The position numbers and the translations under genes were made by a program. Of a stretch of DNA of 64,000 bases, positions 1 to 7,982 are shown in pieces (within the stretch, counting starts at the first letter, position 1; every line of letters starts with the position of its first letter). Location: NCBI RefSeq assembly GCF_030209175.1, contig NZ_JARVSM010000010.1, forward strand, positions 248,001 to 312,000, in the 5' to 3' direction. The stretch is from Pseudomonas sp. efr-133-TYG-5. Lineage in GTDB: Bacteria > Pseudomonadota > Gammaproteobacteria > Pseudomonadales > Pseudomonadaceae. A model generated the notes under the pieces. The model did not search any database, was not told the origin of the DNA, and saw only the letters and a program-made list of their open reading frames with translations.

Positions 1-47
1 CTCCCGTTTTTTTTGCCTGGTCTTTAGCCCGAATCACGGCAAAACCC

Positions 48-142
48 GGTGGGCGCGAGCCTGCTCGCGAAAGGCGGGGTGGCAGAAAAACCAATTTCGA
101 CTGACTTGACGTCTTCGCAGGCAAGCCCGCTCCCACAGGGTT
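48..142. repeat. REP doublet (GCGAGCCTGCTCGCG type)
   Basis: Two inverted arms, about 48-76 and 110-142, carry the core GCGAGCCTGCTCGCG and a diverged partner ending in CGCTCCCACAGG. This is the intergenic palindrome family typical of fluorescent pseudomonads; related copies occur throughout the window. Confidence 0.75.
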
Positions 143-242
143 CAGTGTTGGCTGATCGAAGGCAGGCAGGCGGCAGAAAAGCGGCAGCCAGCGGAAACCG
201 TTTGCCGCTTTTCTGGCATTGCCGCTTTGCCGAATGCTGGCA

Positions 243-267
243 AAGCCCCGGTTTACGGGGGTTTTCC
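243..267 (+). terminator. Possible terminator ahead of the flgB promoter
   Basis: A short GC stem (AGCCCCG/CGGGG with a TTTA loop) is followed by a short T run. It sits just before the flgB sigma-54 promoter and would end transcription from a gene left of the window. The stem is short, so this is a moderate call. Confidence 0.45.
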
Positions 268-271
268 TGTT

Positions 272-287
272 TGGCACGGCGCTTGCT
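272..287 (+). promoter_or_regulatory. Sigma-54 promoter of flgBCDE
   Basis: TGGCACGGCGCTTGCT fits the RpoN consensus TGGCACG-N4-TTGCW exactly, with GG and GC at the proper spacing, and lies 44 bases upstream of the flgB start. In Pseudomonas, class II/III flagellar rod and hook genes are RpoN-dependent and activated by FleQ or FleR, which fits. No FleQ/FleR site was assigned. Confidence 0.9.
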
Positions 288-330
288 AAAGCTCAGGTAC
301 GAAAAATCCGGTCACCTGAAGGTTCCCGAC

Positions 331-738
331 ATGAGCATCAGCTTCGATAAAGCGCTCGGCATTCACGAAAAGGCATTGGGCTTCCGCGCCCAGCGTGCCG
401 AAGTGCTGGCCAACAACATCGCCAACGCCGATACCCCGAACTACAAGGCTCGGGATCTGGACTTCTCCAAAGTGCTTGAAGCACAGACCCAGAAGAACGC
501 CAACGGCACCATCGCCCTGAACATGACCAACAGCCGTCACATCGAAGCTGAAGGCCTGGGCAATGGCGACGAGTCGCTGCTGTATCGCACGCCGATGCAA
601 CCGTCGATCGACCAGAACACCGTGGACGCGCAACTGGAACAGTCCAACTACGCGGAAAACGCCGTCGGTTTCCAGGCCAGCTTCACGCTGCTCAACAGCA
701 AATTCAAAGGGCTGGTATCAGCCCTGCGCGGAGAATAA
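331..738 (+). CDS. flgB: Flagellar basal-body rod protein FlgB
   Basis: 135 residues. FlgB is one of the proximal rod proteins joining the MS ring to the distal rod, exported by the flagellar type III apparatus. The start MSISFDKALG is chosen because the frame upstream of 331 runs through promoter and repeat DNA. The rod signature appears as LANNIANADTPNYKARDLDF near residues 28-47, and the C-terminal helix (NYAENAVGFQASFTLL) is typical of the axial family. It is first in flgBCDE, three bases before flgC, behind the sigma-54 promoter at 272-287. Confidence 0.97.
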   Translation: MSISFDKALGIHEKALGFRAQRAEVLANNIANADTPNYKARDLDFSKVLEAQTQKNANGTIALNMTNSRHIEAEGLGNGDESLLYRTPMQPSIDQNTVDAQLEQSNYAENAVGFQASFTLLNSKFKGLVSALRGE

Positions 739-741
739 TCC

Positions 742-1185
742 ATGTCCCTGTCCAGCGTTTTCAACATTGCCGGCAGCGGCATGAGCGCACAGACCACGCG
801 TCTGAACACCGTGGCCTCGAACATCGCCAACGCCGAAACCGTCTCGTCGAGCATCGACCAGACCTACCGTGCCCGTCACCCGGTGTTCGCCACCATGTTC
901 CAGGGCGGCCAGAACAGCGGCAGCAACTCGCTGTTCCAGAGCCAGGACGCGGCGGGGCAGGGCGTGCAGGTGCTCGGCGTGGTCGAAGACCAGAGCAATC
1001 TCGAAGCGCGCTACGAGCCGAACCATCCGGCCGCCGACGCCAAGGGCTACGTCTACTACCCGAACGTCAACGTGGTGGAAGAAATGGCTGACATGATTTC
1101 CGCGAGCCGTTCGTTCCAGACCAACGCCGAAATGATGAACACCGCCAAGACCATGATGCAGAAGGTACTGACCCTCGGTCAGTAA
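742..1185 (+). CDS. flgC: Flagellar basal-body rod protein FlgC
   Basis: 147 residues, the usual length. FlgC is a proximal rod component assembled with FlgB and FlgF. The N-terminal axial-protein motif (SGMSAQTTRLNTVASNIANA, residues about 12-31) and C-terminal NVVEEMADMISASRSFQTN are both present. The ATG follows the flgB stop by three bases, so the two are probably translationally coupled. A 15-base gap separates it from flgD. Confidence 0.97.
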   Translation: MSLSSVFNIAGSGMSAQTTRLNTVASNIANAETVSSSIDQTYRARHPVFATMFQGGQNSGSNSLFQSQDAAGQGVQVLGVVEDQSNLEARYEPNHPAADAKGYVYYPNVNVVEEMADMISASRSFQTNAEMMNTAKTMMQKVLTLGQ

Positions 1186-1200
1186 TAAGGGGCGACTGCC

Positions 1201-1926
1201 ATGAGCGTTACCGATACCACCAGCAGCCTGAGCATGAACGACATCCTGGCGAACTCGTCGAAGAAGACCAGTTCGACCGCCGATGGCATCGCTTCGGCCA
1301 CCAACAGCAGCACCGGCGGCCAGGCCCTGGGCAAGGACGCGTTCCTGCAACTGCTGGTGACCCAGCTGAAAAACCAGAACCCGCTCGATCCGCAGGACAA
1401 CAGTGCGTTCGTCGCGCAGTTGGCGCAGTTCAGCAGCCTCGAAGGCATCACCACGCTCAACAGCACGGTCAGCTCGCTGGCCGGCAACTACAACTCGTCG
1501 CAGGCCCTGCAGGCCTCGTCGCTGGTGGGCCGCAACGTGATCGTGCAGACCAACAGCGTTCAGATGGACGACCCGAGCAAGGGCATGACCGGTTCGGTCA
1601 CCGTTCCGTCGTCGATTGCCGGCGGCACGGTCACCATCACCGACAGCAGCGGCACGGCGATTCGCACCATCGATCTGGGCAGTCGCGCGGCAGGCAATGC
1701 CAGCTTCACCTGGGACGGCAAGGACAAGGACGGCAACCTGGTCAAGGCCGGTACCTATACCGTCAAGGCCAACGCCTCGATCAATGGCACGTCGACCGAC
1801 CTGGCGACCTACCTGCCGGCAACGGTCAACAGCGTGACCATCAGCCAGACCGGCGGCGAGCTGATGCTCAACCTGTCCGGCAAAGGCACGGTCGCCCTGT
1901 CCAAAGTTCAAACCATTGGTATATAG
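1201..1926 (+). CDS. flgD: Flagellar hook-capping protein FlgD
   Basis: 241 residues. FlgD forms the scaffold cap on which FlgE polymerises and is later discarded. The N-terminal secretion and assembly segment contains GKDAFLQLLVTQLKNQNPLDP (about 42-62), the family hallmark; the rest is the FlgD Tudor/Ig-like region, including the FTWDGKDKDGN turn near 169-179. It lies between flgC and flgE, as expected for the hook operon. Confidence 0.97.
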   Translation: MSVTDTTSSLSMNDILANSSKKTSSTADGIASATNSSTGGQALGKDAFLQLLVTQLKNQNPLDPQDNSAFVAQLAQFSSLEGITTLNSTVSSLAGNYNSSQALQASSLVGRNVIVQTNSVQMDDPSKGMTGSVTVPSSIAGGTVTITDSSGTAIRTIDLGSRAAGNASFTWDGKDKDGNLVKAGTYTVKANASINGTSTDLATYLPATVNSVTISQTGGELMLNLSGKGTVALSKVQTIGI

Positions 1927-1956
1927 AGCCGACTAACCGGCACAAAGGAGTGGAAT

Positions 1957-3285
1957 ATGTCTTTCAATATCGGCCTTAGCGGTCTCTATGCAGCCAACAA
2001 ACAACTGGACGTGACCGGCAACAACATCGCCAACGTCGCTACCGCCGGTTTCAAATCCTCGCGCGCGGAATTCGAAGACGTCTACTCGGCGACTCGTCTG
2101 GGCAGCGGCAGCAAAGTGATCGGCAACGGCGTGCGCCTGGCCAACGTTTCCCAGCAGTTCACCCAGGGTGACATCAACAACACCGGTAACGTGCTGGACA
2201 TGGGCATCAACGGTTCCGGCTTCTTCACCCTGAGCAACAACGGCTCGATTTCCTACACCCGTGCCGGCACGTTCAAGGTCGACAAGGATGGTTACATCAC
2301 CAACACCGACTACACCTCGCGTCTGCAGGGCTACGGTGTGGACTCCAACGGCAAGATCATCAACGGCGTATTGACCGACCTGAAGATCGACACCTCGAAC
2401 CTGGCGCCGAAGTCGACCTCGCTGGTGACTTCGACAATCAACCTCAACTCGACCGCGCCAGTGATCGACGACACCGCGGCTGCGGGCAAGTTTGACCCGA
2501 GCAATACCGCGACCTACACCAAGTCGTTCAGCACGCCGATCTACGACAGCCAGGGCAACCAGCACACCATGGATCAGTACATGGTGAAGACTGGCAGCAA
2601 CACCTGGAAGGTCTACACGCTGGTGGATGGCCGCAACCCGGATGCGACCGGCAGCGATCCGAAAGTCACCGCGCCGGTGGCTTCGACCATGTCCTTCGAC
2701 GCCACGGGCAAACTGACTCAGGTCAGCACGCCGAACCCGGCGGGCGGCGCCCCGATCATCAGCAGCGACCTGATCCTCAAGGGCTGGGTACCGGGTACCG
2801 TGACCAATGGCACCTGGACCGCCAACGGCGCTGCCGCGAACCCGGCCGGCATCACCATTTCCATGGCCAAGACCACCCAGTTCAACGCCGATACCGCCCG
2901 TTCGATCCCGACTCAGGACGGTTACGCCACTGGCCAGATCACCAACCTGACCATCGACGGCACCGGTACGCTGTTCGCCAACTTCAGCAACAACCAGAAC
3001 AAGGCCATCGGCCAGGTTGCGCTGGCCAGCTTCACCAACGAACAGGGTCTGCAGGCTGTCGGCGGTACCAGCTGGAAGGAAACCTTCGCCTCGGGTATCC
3101 CGGGTTACGACGCGCCGGAAACCGGCACCCTGGGTTCCATCCAGTCCAACTCGCTGGAAGAGTCCAACGTCAACCTGACTAACGAGCTGGTGGACCTGAT
3201 CAAGGGTCAGAGCAACTATCAGGCGAACGCCAAGACCATCTCCACCCAGAGCACCATCATGCAGACCATCATTCAGATGACCTGA
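1957..3285 (+). CDS. flgE: Flagellar hook protein FlgE
   Basis: 442 residues. FlgE builds the flexible hook. The N-terminus (MSFNIGLSGLYAANKQLDVTG) and the ANVATAGFKSSRAEFEDVY motif are typical, as is the C-terminal D0 helix LTNELVDLIKGQSNYQANAK. The central D1/D2 region is Thr/Ser/Asn-rich, as in other hook proteins. An AAGGAG ribosome site lies shortly upstream. A strong terminator follows directly and flgF is not the next gene, unlike the contiguous flgB-to-flgL order recalled for P. aeruginosa. Confidence 0.97.
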   Translation: MSFNIGLSGLYAANKQLDVTGNNIANVATAGFKSSRAEFEDVYSATRLGSGSKVIGNGVRLANVSQQFTQGDINNTGNVLDMGINGSGFFTLSNNGSISYTRAGTFKVDKDGYITNTDYTSRLQGYGVDSNGKIINGVLTDLKIDTSNLAPKSTSLVTSTINLNSTAPVIDDTAAAGKFDPSNTATYTKSFSTPIYDSQGNQHTMDQYMVKTGSNTWKVYTLVDGRNPDATGSDPKVTAPVASTMSFDATGKLTQVSTPNPAGGAPIISSDLILKGWVPGTVTNGTWTANGAAANPAGITISMAKTTQFNADTARSIPTQDGYATGQITNLTIDGTGTLFANFSNNQNKAIGQVALASFTNEQGLQAVGGTSWKETFASGIPGYDAPETGTLGSIQSNSLEESNVNLTNELVDLIKGQSNYQANAKTISTQSTIMQTIIQMT

Positions 3286-3309
3286 TTGCGGTTTCTGGTT
3301 GTGCAAGGG

Positions 3310-3334
3310 AGCCCCTCTTTGGAGGGGCTTTTTT
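3310..3334 (+). terminator. Rho-independent terminator after flgE
   Basis: An AGCCCCTC/GAGGGGCT stem with a four-base loop is followed by a run of seven T, 24 bases after the flgE stop. It separates flgBCDE from anything further right. Confidence 0.92.
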
Positions 3335-3510
3335 GTGGGTGGCTGTTTGGTGAATGGCGTGGGTCCCTCGCTCAGGCTCGGTTTCCTTCGCGGCGGGATT
3401 CATCCGGGGCATCGCCTACGGTTTGCTTCGCTGCACCTGCTCTCGATGTGTTGGGCTGCGCGAAACGCAGGCTCAGGGAAGAGGGCGCTTTGCTTTTCCC
3501 GCGGACAAAA

Positions 3511-3550
3511 GAAAACCCCCGACAGACCAGAGGTCTGTCGGGGGTTTTTC
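3511..3550 (-). terminator. Terminator of nrdA
   Basis: A near-perfect hairpin AAAACCCCCGACAGACC / GGTCTGTCGGGGGTTTTT, flanked by A and T tracts, lies 36 bases beyond the nrdA stop. It can work in both directions. Confidence 0.93.
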
Positions 3551-3585
3551 GATCAGGCGTCTCGCAACGCCTGACTCGGCTCAGC

Positions 3586-6480
3586 TTATTGGCAAGCTTC
3601 GCAATCCGGCTCGTCGATGGCGCAAGCCTTCGGCACTGGCGCCGGACCGGCTGGAGCTGCCAGAACCGAATCGTCGCCGTGATTGCCGCCGCTGGAAACA
3701 GCGTTCAGCTTGCCGGTGTTGATGGTCGACTTCTCGGTGCTGGTCGCCGCCAGGGCACGGAGGTAGTAGGTGGTTTTCAGACCACGGTACCAGGCCATGC
3801 GGTAGGTCACGTCGAGCTTCTTGCCCGAGGCACCGGCGATGTACAGGTTCAGCGACTGAGCCTGGTCGATCCACTTCTGACGACGGCTGGCGGCGTCGAC
3901 GATCCACTTGGTGTCCACTTCGAACGCGGTTGCGTAGAGCTCTTTGAGCTCCTGCGGGATGCGCTCGATCTGCTGCACCGAACCGTCGTAGTACTTCAGG
4001 TCGTTGATCATGACCGAGTCCCACAGGCCGCGCGCCTTGAGGTCGCGAACCAGGTACGGGTTGATCACGGTGAATTCGCCCGACAGGTTCGATTTCACGT
4101 ACAGGTTCTGGTAGGTCGGTTCGATCGACTGCGAGACGCCGGTGATGTTGGCGATGGTCGCGGTCGGTGCGATGGCCATGATGTTGGAGTTACGAATGCC
4201 TTTCTGTACACGGGCGCGAACCGGTGCCCAGTCCAGGGTTTCGTTCAGGTCAACGTCGATGTACTTCTGGCCGCGCGCCTCGATCAGGATCTGTTGCGAA
4301 TCCAGCGGCAGGATGCCTTTGGACCACAGCGAACCATTGAACGTCTCGTACGCGCCACGCTCGTCGGCCAGGTCGCAGGACGCCTGGATGGCGTAGAAGC
4401 TGACGGCTTCCATCGACTTGTCGGCGAACTCGACTGCTGCATCCGAACCGTACGGGATGTGCTGCAGGTACAGCGCGTCCTGGAAGCCCATGATGCCCAG
4501 GCCGACCGGACGGTGCTTGAAGTTGGAGTTCTTCGCTTGCGGCACCGAGTAGTAGTTGATGTCGATCACGTTGTCGAGCATGCGCACGGCGGTGTTCACG
4601 GTGCGTTGCAGCTTGGCGGTATCGAGCTTGCCGTCGACGATGTGGTTCGGCAGGTTGATCGAGCCCAGGTTGCAGACCGCGATCTCGTCCTTGTTGGTGT
4701 TCAGGGTGATCTCGGTGCACAGGTTCGAGCTGTGGACCACGCCGACGTGCTGCTGCGGGCTGCGCAGGTTGCACGGGTCCTTGAAAGTCAGCCATGGGTG
4801 GCCGGTTTCAAACAGCATGGAGAGCATTTTGCGCCACAGGTCTTTGGCCTGGATGGTCTTGAACAGCTTGACCTTGCCCGGGTACTCGGTCAGGGCTTCG
4901 TAGTACTCGTAGCGTTCTTCGAAGGCTTTACCGGTCAGGTCGTGCAGATCCGGCACTTCGGATGGCGAGAACAGGGTCCACTTGCCGTCGTCGAAGACGC
5001 GCTTCATGAACAGGTCAGGGATCCAGTTGGCGGTGTTCATGTCGTGGGTACGACGACGGTCATCACCGGTGTTCTTGCGCAGCTCGATGAACTCTTCGAT
5101 GTCCATGTGCCAGGTTTCCAGGTAGGCACACACAGCGCCTTTGCGCTTGCCACCCTGGTTCACGGCAACGGCGGTGTCGTTGACCACCTTGAGGAACGGC
5201 ACGACGCCCTGCGACTTGCCGTTGGTGCCCTTGATGTACGAGCCCAGTGCGCGCACAGGGGTCCAGTCGTTGCCCAGGCCACCGGCGAATTTCGACAGCA
5301 TGGCGTTGTCGTGGATCGCGTGGTAGATGCCCGACAGGTCGTCCGGCACGGTGGTCAGGTAGCAGCTCGACAGTTGTGGACGCAGGGTACCGGCGTTGAA
5401 CAGGGTCGGGGTCGACGCCATGTAGTCGAACGAGGACAGCAGGTTGTAGAACTCGATCGCGCGGTCTTCTTTCTGCTTCTCTTCGATCGCCAGGCCCATG
5501 GCCACGCGCATGAAGAAGATCTGCGGCAGTTCGAAACGCACGCCATCCTTGTGGATGAAGTAACGGTCGTACAGGGTCTGCAGACCCAGGTAGGTGAATT
5601 GCTGATCGCGCTCGTGGTTGATCGCCTTGCCCAGTTTTTCCAGGTCGAAGGTGGCCAGCACCGGGTTCAGCAGTTCGAATTCGATACCTTTGGCCACGTA
5701 GGCCGGCAGGGCCTTGGCGTACAGGTCGGCCATCTCGTGGTGAGTGGCGCTCTCGGCCACTTCGAGGAAGCCCAGGCCTTCGGCGCGCAGGGTGTCCATC
5801 AGCAGGCGGGCGGTAACGAACGAGTAGTTCGGCTCACGCTCGACCAGGGTACGCGCGGTCATCACCAGGGCGGTGTTGACGTCGTTCAGGGCTACGCCGT
5901 CGTACAGGTTCTTCAGGGTTTCGCGCTGGATCAGGTCGCCGTCGACTTCTTCCAGGCCTTCGCAGGCTTCGGTGACGATGGTGTTCAGGCGGCCCATGTC
6001 CAGCGGCGCCAGGGTGCCGTCGGCACGGGTGATGCGGATCGACGGGTGAGCCTGCACCGGTGCTTCGGCGGTGGTGCGGGTGGCGCGTTCCTTGGAACGG
6101 GCGTCGCGGTAGATCACGTAGTCGCGAGCGACTTTCTGCTCGCCGGCACGCATCAGGGCCAGTTCGACCTGGTCCTGGATTTCTTCGATGTGGATGGTGC
6201 CGCCCGATGGCATGCGACGCTTGAAGGTCGCGGTGACCTGTTCGGTCAGGCGGGCAACGGTGTCGTGGATTCGCGACGAAGCGGCAGCGGTGCCGCCTTC
6301 AACTGCGAGGAACGCTTTGGTGATAGCGACGGTGATCTTGTCATCGGTGTAAGGAACGACAGTGCCATTACGCTTGATCACGCGCAGCTGACCTGGCGCG
6401 GTGGCAGCCAGATCCGAATTCGAATCGGCGGCCTGCGGCAAGGTGCCCTGCGGGTTCTCGCGAGTTGTGTCGGTTTGCAT
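3586..6480 (-). CDS. nrdA: Ribonucleoside-diphosphate reductase class Ia, alpha subunit
   Basis: 964 residues, the length of Pseudomonas NrdA and longer than the E. coli protein. It reduces ribonucleoside diphosphates to dNDPs with NrdB. Two N-terminal ATP-cone domains are visible (about 32-126 and 148-240), as known for P. aeruginosa NrdA. Active-site cysteines sit in LSSCYLTTV, SSNLCTEITL and AVCNLGSINL, and the C-terminal redox pair in DCEACQ. The start MQTDTTRENP is preferred; the frame extends upstream but its first ~130 codons run through leader DNA. No nrdB lies downstream in this window. A long leader with a DnaA box and a palindrome precedes it. Confidence 0.97.
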   Translation of the reverse strand: MQTDTTRENPQGTLPQAADSNSDLAATAPGQLRVIKRNGTVVPYTDDKITVAITKAFLAVEGGTAAASSRIHDTVARLTEQVTATFKRRMPSGGTIHIEEIQDQVELALMRAGEQKVARDYVIYRDARSKERATRTTAEAPVQAHPSIRITRADGTLAPLDMGRLNTIVTEACEGLEEVDGDLIQRETLKNLYDGVALNDVNTALVMTARTLVEREPNYSFVTARLLMDTLRAEGLGFLEVAESATHHEMADLYAKALPAYVAKGIEFELLNPVLATFDLEKLGKAINHERDQQFTYLGLQTLYDRYFIHKDGVRFELPQIFFMRVAMGLAIEEKQKEDRAIEFYNLLSSFDYMASTPTLFNAGTLRPQLSSCYLTTVPDDLSGIYHAIHDNAMLSKFAGGLGNDWTPVRALGSYIKGTNGKSQGVVPFLKVVNDTAVAVNQGGKRKGAVCAYLETWHMDIEEFIELRKNTGDDRRRTHDMNTANWIPDLFMKRVFDDGKWTLFSPSEVPDLHDLTGKAFEERYEYYEALTEYPGKVKLFKTIQAKDLWRKMLSMLFETGHPWLTFKDPCNLRSPQQHVGVVHSSNLCTEITLNTNKDEIAVCNLGSINLPNHIVDGKLDTAKLQRTVNTAVRMLDNVIDINYYSVPQAKNSNFKHRPVGLGIMGFQDALYLQHIPYGSDAAVEFADKSMEAVSFYAIQASCDLADERGAYETFNGSLWSKGILPLDSQQILIEARGQKYIDVDLNETLDWAPVRARVQKGIRNSNIMAIAPTATIANITGVSQSIEPTYQNLYVKSNLSGEFTVINPYLVRDLKARGLWDSVMINDLKYYDGSVQQIERIPQELKELYATAFEVDTKWIVDAASRRQKWIDQAQSLNLYIAGASGKKLDVTYRMAWYRGLKTTYYLRALAATSTEKSTINTGKLNAVSSGGNHGDDSVLAAPAGPAPVPKACAIDEPDCEACQ

Positions 6481-6840
6481 GGGTGTCTCCACGTTCTCTA
6501 TGTTTGTTTGGGCACCATCACGGTGCCCACCGTTCCGTCCTGAAGCACTACGACCGGCATGCGCCGGGTAACGACTTCGGGACAGTTCAGGAAGGGGGCC
6601 TTGTGGGCGCCGCTTCCATGCCGAAGTCTTCGGTTCGCGCGATACGCGTGAAACCGCATTCCGTTGGGGGGCAGTTTCGGACTGCAACACCCGTACCGTT
6701 ATCGCCGTGGTCGACTGAAAAACGGTAGCCATCCGCAGGCGCGGTTTGGGCTTCTGAAAATACGTTTGGTTCAACCCGACAATGGCAATAAAAAGCCTTG
6801 AATTCACTGTCCGGTTTGTGTTTGGTTTTTTAGCGCCTAC

Positions 6841-6854
6841 CCCTACATGTAGGG
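6841..6854. promoter_or_regulatory. Palindrome CCCTACATGTAGGG upstream of nrdA, candidate NrdR site
   Basis: This is a perfect 14-base palindrome about 360 bases upstream of the nrdA ATG. NrdR boxes are 16-base imperfect palindromes with a similar CTA..TAG arrangement and normally occur in pairs one or more helical turns apart. A diverged CTACAAGATA is nearby at 6871 but the spacing is not ideal. The assignment is inferred from position and shape. Confidence 0.45.
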
Positions 6855-6913
6855 TTTTTTTGCGCACGGGCTACAAGATAATGCGTTTTAGGGGGGGATT
6901 GCAACGTACTACC

Positions 6914-6922
6914 TGTGGATAA
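6914..6922 (-). promoter_or_regulatory. Perfect DnaA box upstream of nrdA
   Basis: TGTGGATAA is the exact reverse complement of the strong DnaA box TTATCCACA. E. coli nrdAB is controlled by DnaA binding upstream of its promoter, so a role in cell-cycle control of nrdA is plausible. One nine-base match can occur by chance. Confidence 0.5.
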
Positions 6923-7259
6923 CCCTGTGCGTAAATTGTGTGCGAAAAGGGGAATCCGCGTGTAGGCCGCGAACCTGCTGAGCTAGACCGTTTGTCACTG
7001 TTTTTTCGCCGGGAAAAACGCTTCAGCGGATTTTTAAGGGCGCGAACCCTATCACAAAAATCCGCCGTGTCCGAACGCATTTGCCGACTTGTGTTCTGGC
7101 TGTACGGCGTTTATACAAGCGGGCGGTGTTCAGCCATTCTTATCCTCCACCAACATGACAAAAAGTCGGGAGGATCCGGATCTGCGGGCACCCGCACAGC
7201 TGTGTCGGGGAGCGCCGCATTCCTGCCTTATCAATAACAACAGCAAGCAGAGGTCACCG

Positions 7260-7982
7260 GTGGAGCAAGAAGCCTGGCAGGTATTGATAGTCGAGGACGA
7301 CCAGCGTCTGGCCGAACTGACCCGCGATTACCTGCAAGCCAACGGCTTGCGTGTGGAGATCGAAGGCAATGGCGCGCTGGCGGCCGCGCGGATCATCAAG
7401 GAACAACCGGACCTGGTGATCCTCGACCTGATGCTGCCCGGCGAGGATGGCCTGAGCATCTGCCGCAAGGTGCGCGACCGCTATGACGGGCCGATCCTGA
7501 TGCTCACCGCGCGCACCGATGATGCCGACCAGATCCAGGGCCTGGACCTCGGTGCCGATGACTATGTATGCAAACCGGTGCGCCCGCGGCTGTTGCTGGC
7601 GCGCATCCAGGCCCTGTTGCGGCGCAGCGACGCCGGCGAACCGACGGCCGCCAACAGCCGTCGCCTGCAATTCGGACCGCTGGTGGTCGACAACGCCCTG
7701 CGCGAAGCGTGGCTGAGTGACAGCGGCATCGAGCTGACCAGCGCCGAATTCGACCTGCTGTGGCTGCTGGTGTCGAACGCCGGCCGGATCCTGTCCCGGG
7801 AAGAGATCTTCACCGCGCTGCGCGGCATCGGCTACGACGGTCAGGACCGCTCCATCGATGTGCGCATCTCGCGCATCCGCCCGAAGATCGGCGACGACCC
7901 CGATCACCCGCGCCTGATCAAGACCGTGCGCAGCAAAGGCTACCTGTTCGTCCCCGAAGCCTGCGCAGACCTGCCGCTGTGA
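7260..7982 (+). CDS. OmpR-family response regulator (RstA-like)
   Basis: 240 residues. The receiver domain (about 6-120) has acidic VEDD near 11-14, phospho-acceptor D56 in VILDLMLPGEDG, and KP in YVCKPVRPR; a winged-helix domain follows, ending KTVRSKGYLF. The GTG start at 7260 is chosen because an AGCAGAGG ribosome site precedes it and the receiver fold begins directly; the longer frame from 7089 lacks support. The stop overlaps the kinase start by four bases. It resembles RstA and, by position next to nrdA, the P. aeruginosa PA1157 protein. Target genes cannot be deduced. Confidence 0.9.
   Translation: MEQEAWQVLIVEDDQRLAELTRDYLQANGLRVEIEGNGALAAARIIKEQPDLVILDLMLPGEDGLSICRKVRDRYDGPILMLTARTDDADQIQGLDLGADDYVCKPVRPRLLLARIQALLRRSDAGEPTAANSRRLQFGPLVVDNALREAWLSDSGIELTSAEFDLLWLLVSNAGRILSREEIFTALRGIGYDGQDRSIDVRISRIRPKIGDDPDHPRLIKTVRSKGYLFVPEACADLPL

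Larger units (their letters stand above)
3286..3585. other. Intergenic region flgE-nrdA (convergent)
   Basis: Holds the flgE terminator, a degenerate copy of a long Pseudomonas repeat (about 3341-3510, sharing TTCCTTCGC and CATCCGGGG-CATCG words with 54770-54810), and the nrdA terminator. No convincing gene is seen; nrdB, which might be expected beside nrdA, is absent. Confidence 0.6.
6481..7259. other. Long divergent regulatory region nrdA / response regulator
   Basis: About 780 bases without a convincing gene. On the nrdA side it holds a leader of roughly 350 bases, an AT-richer segment around 6780-6890, the 14-base palindrome at 6841-6854 and a perfect DnaA box at 6914-6922. Short frames reading through it are not codon-biased like Pseudomonas genes. 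Confidence 0.65.

Noticed and set aside
1933..3306. 457-codon minus-strand frame opposite flgE
   Set aside because: Antisense shadow with low-complexity Val/Gly/Asp content.
3286..6543. 1085-codon open frame on the plus strand opposite nrdA
   Set aside because: Antisense to a fully conserved gene; the frame exists because of GC-rich third positions and has no recognisable domain.
6938..7237. Short frames between nrdA and the response regulator, including an extended start for the regulator at 7089
   Set aside because: No ribosome site or family resemblance; the regulator fold starts right at the GTG at 7260.
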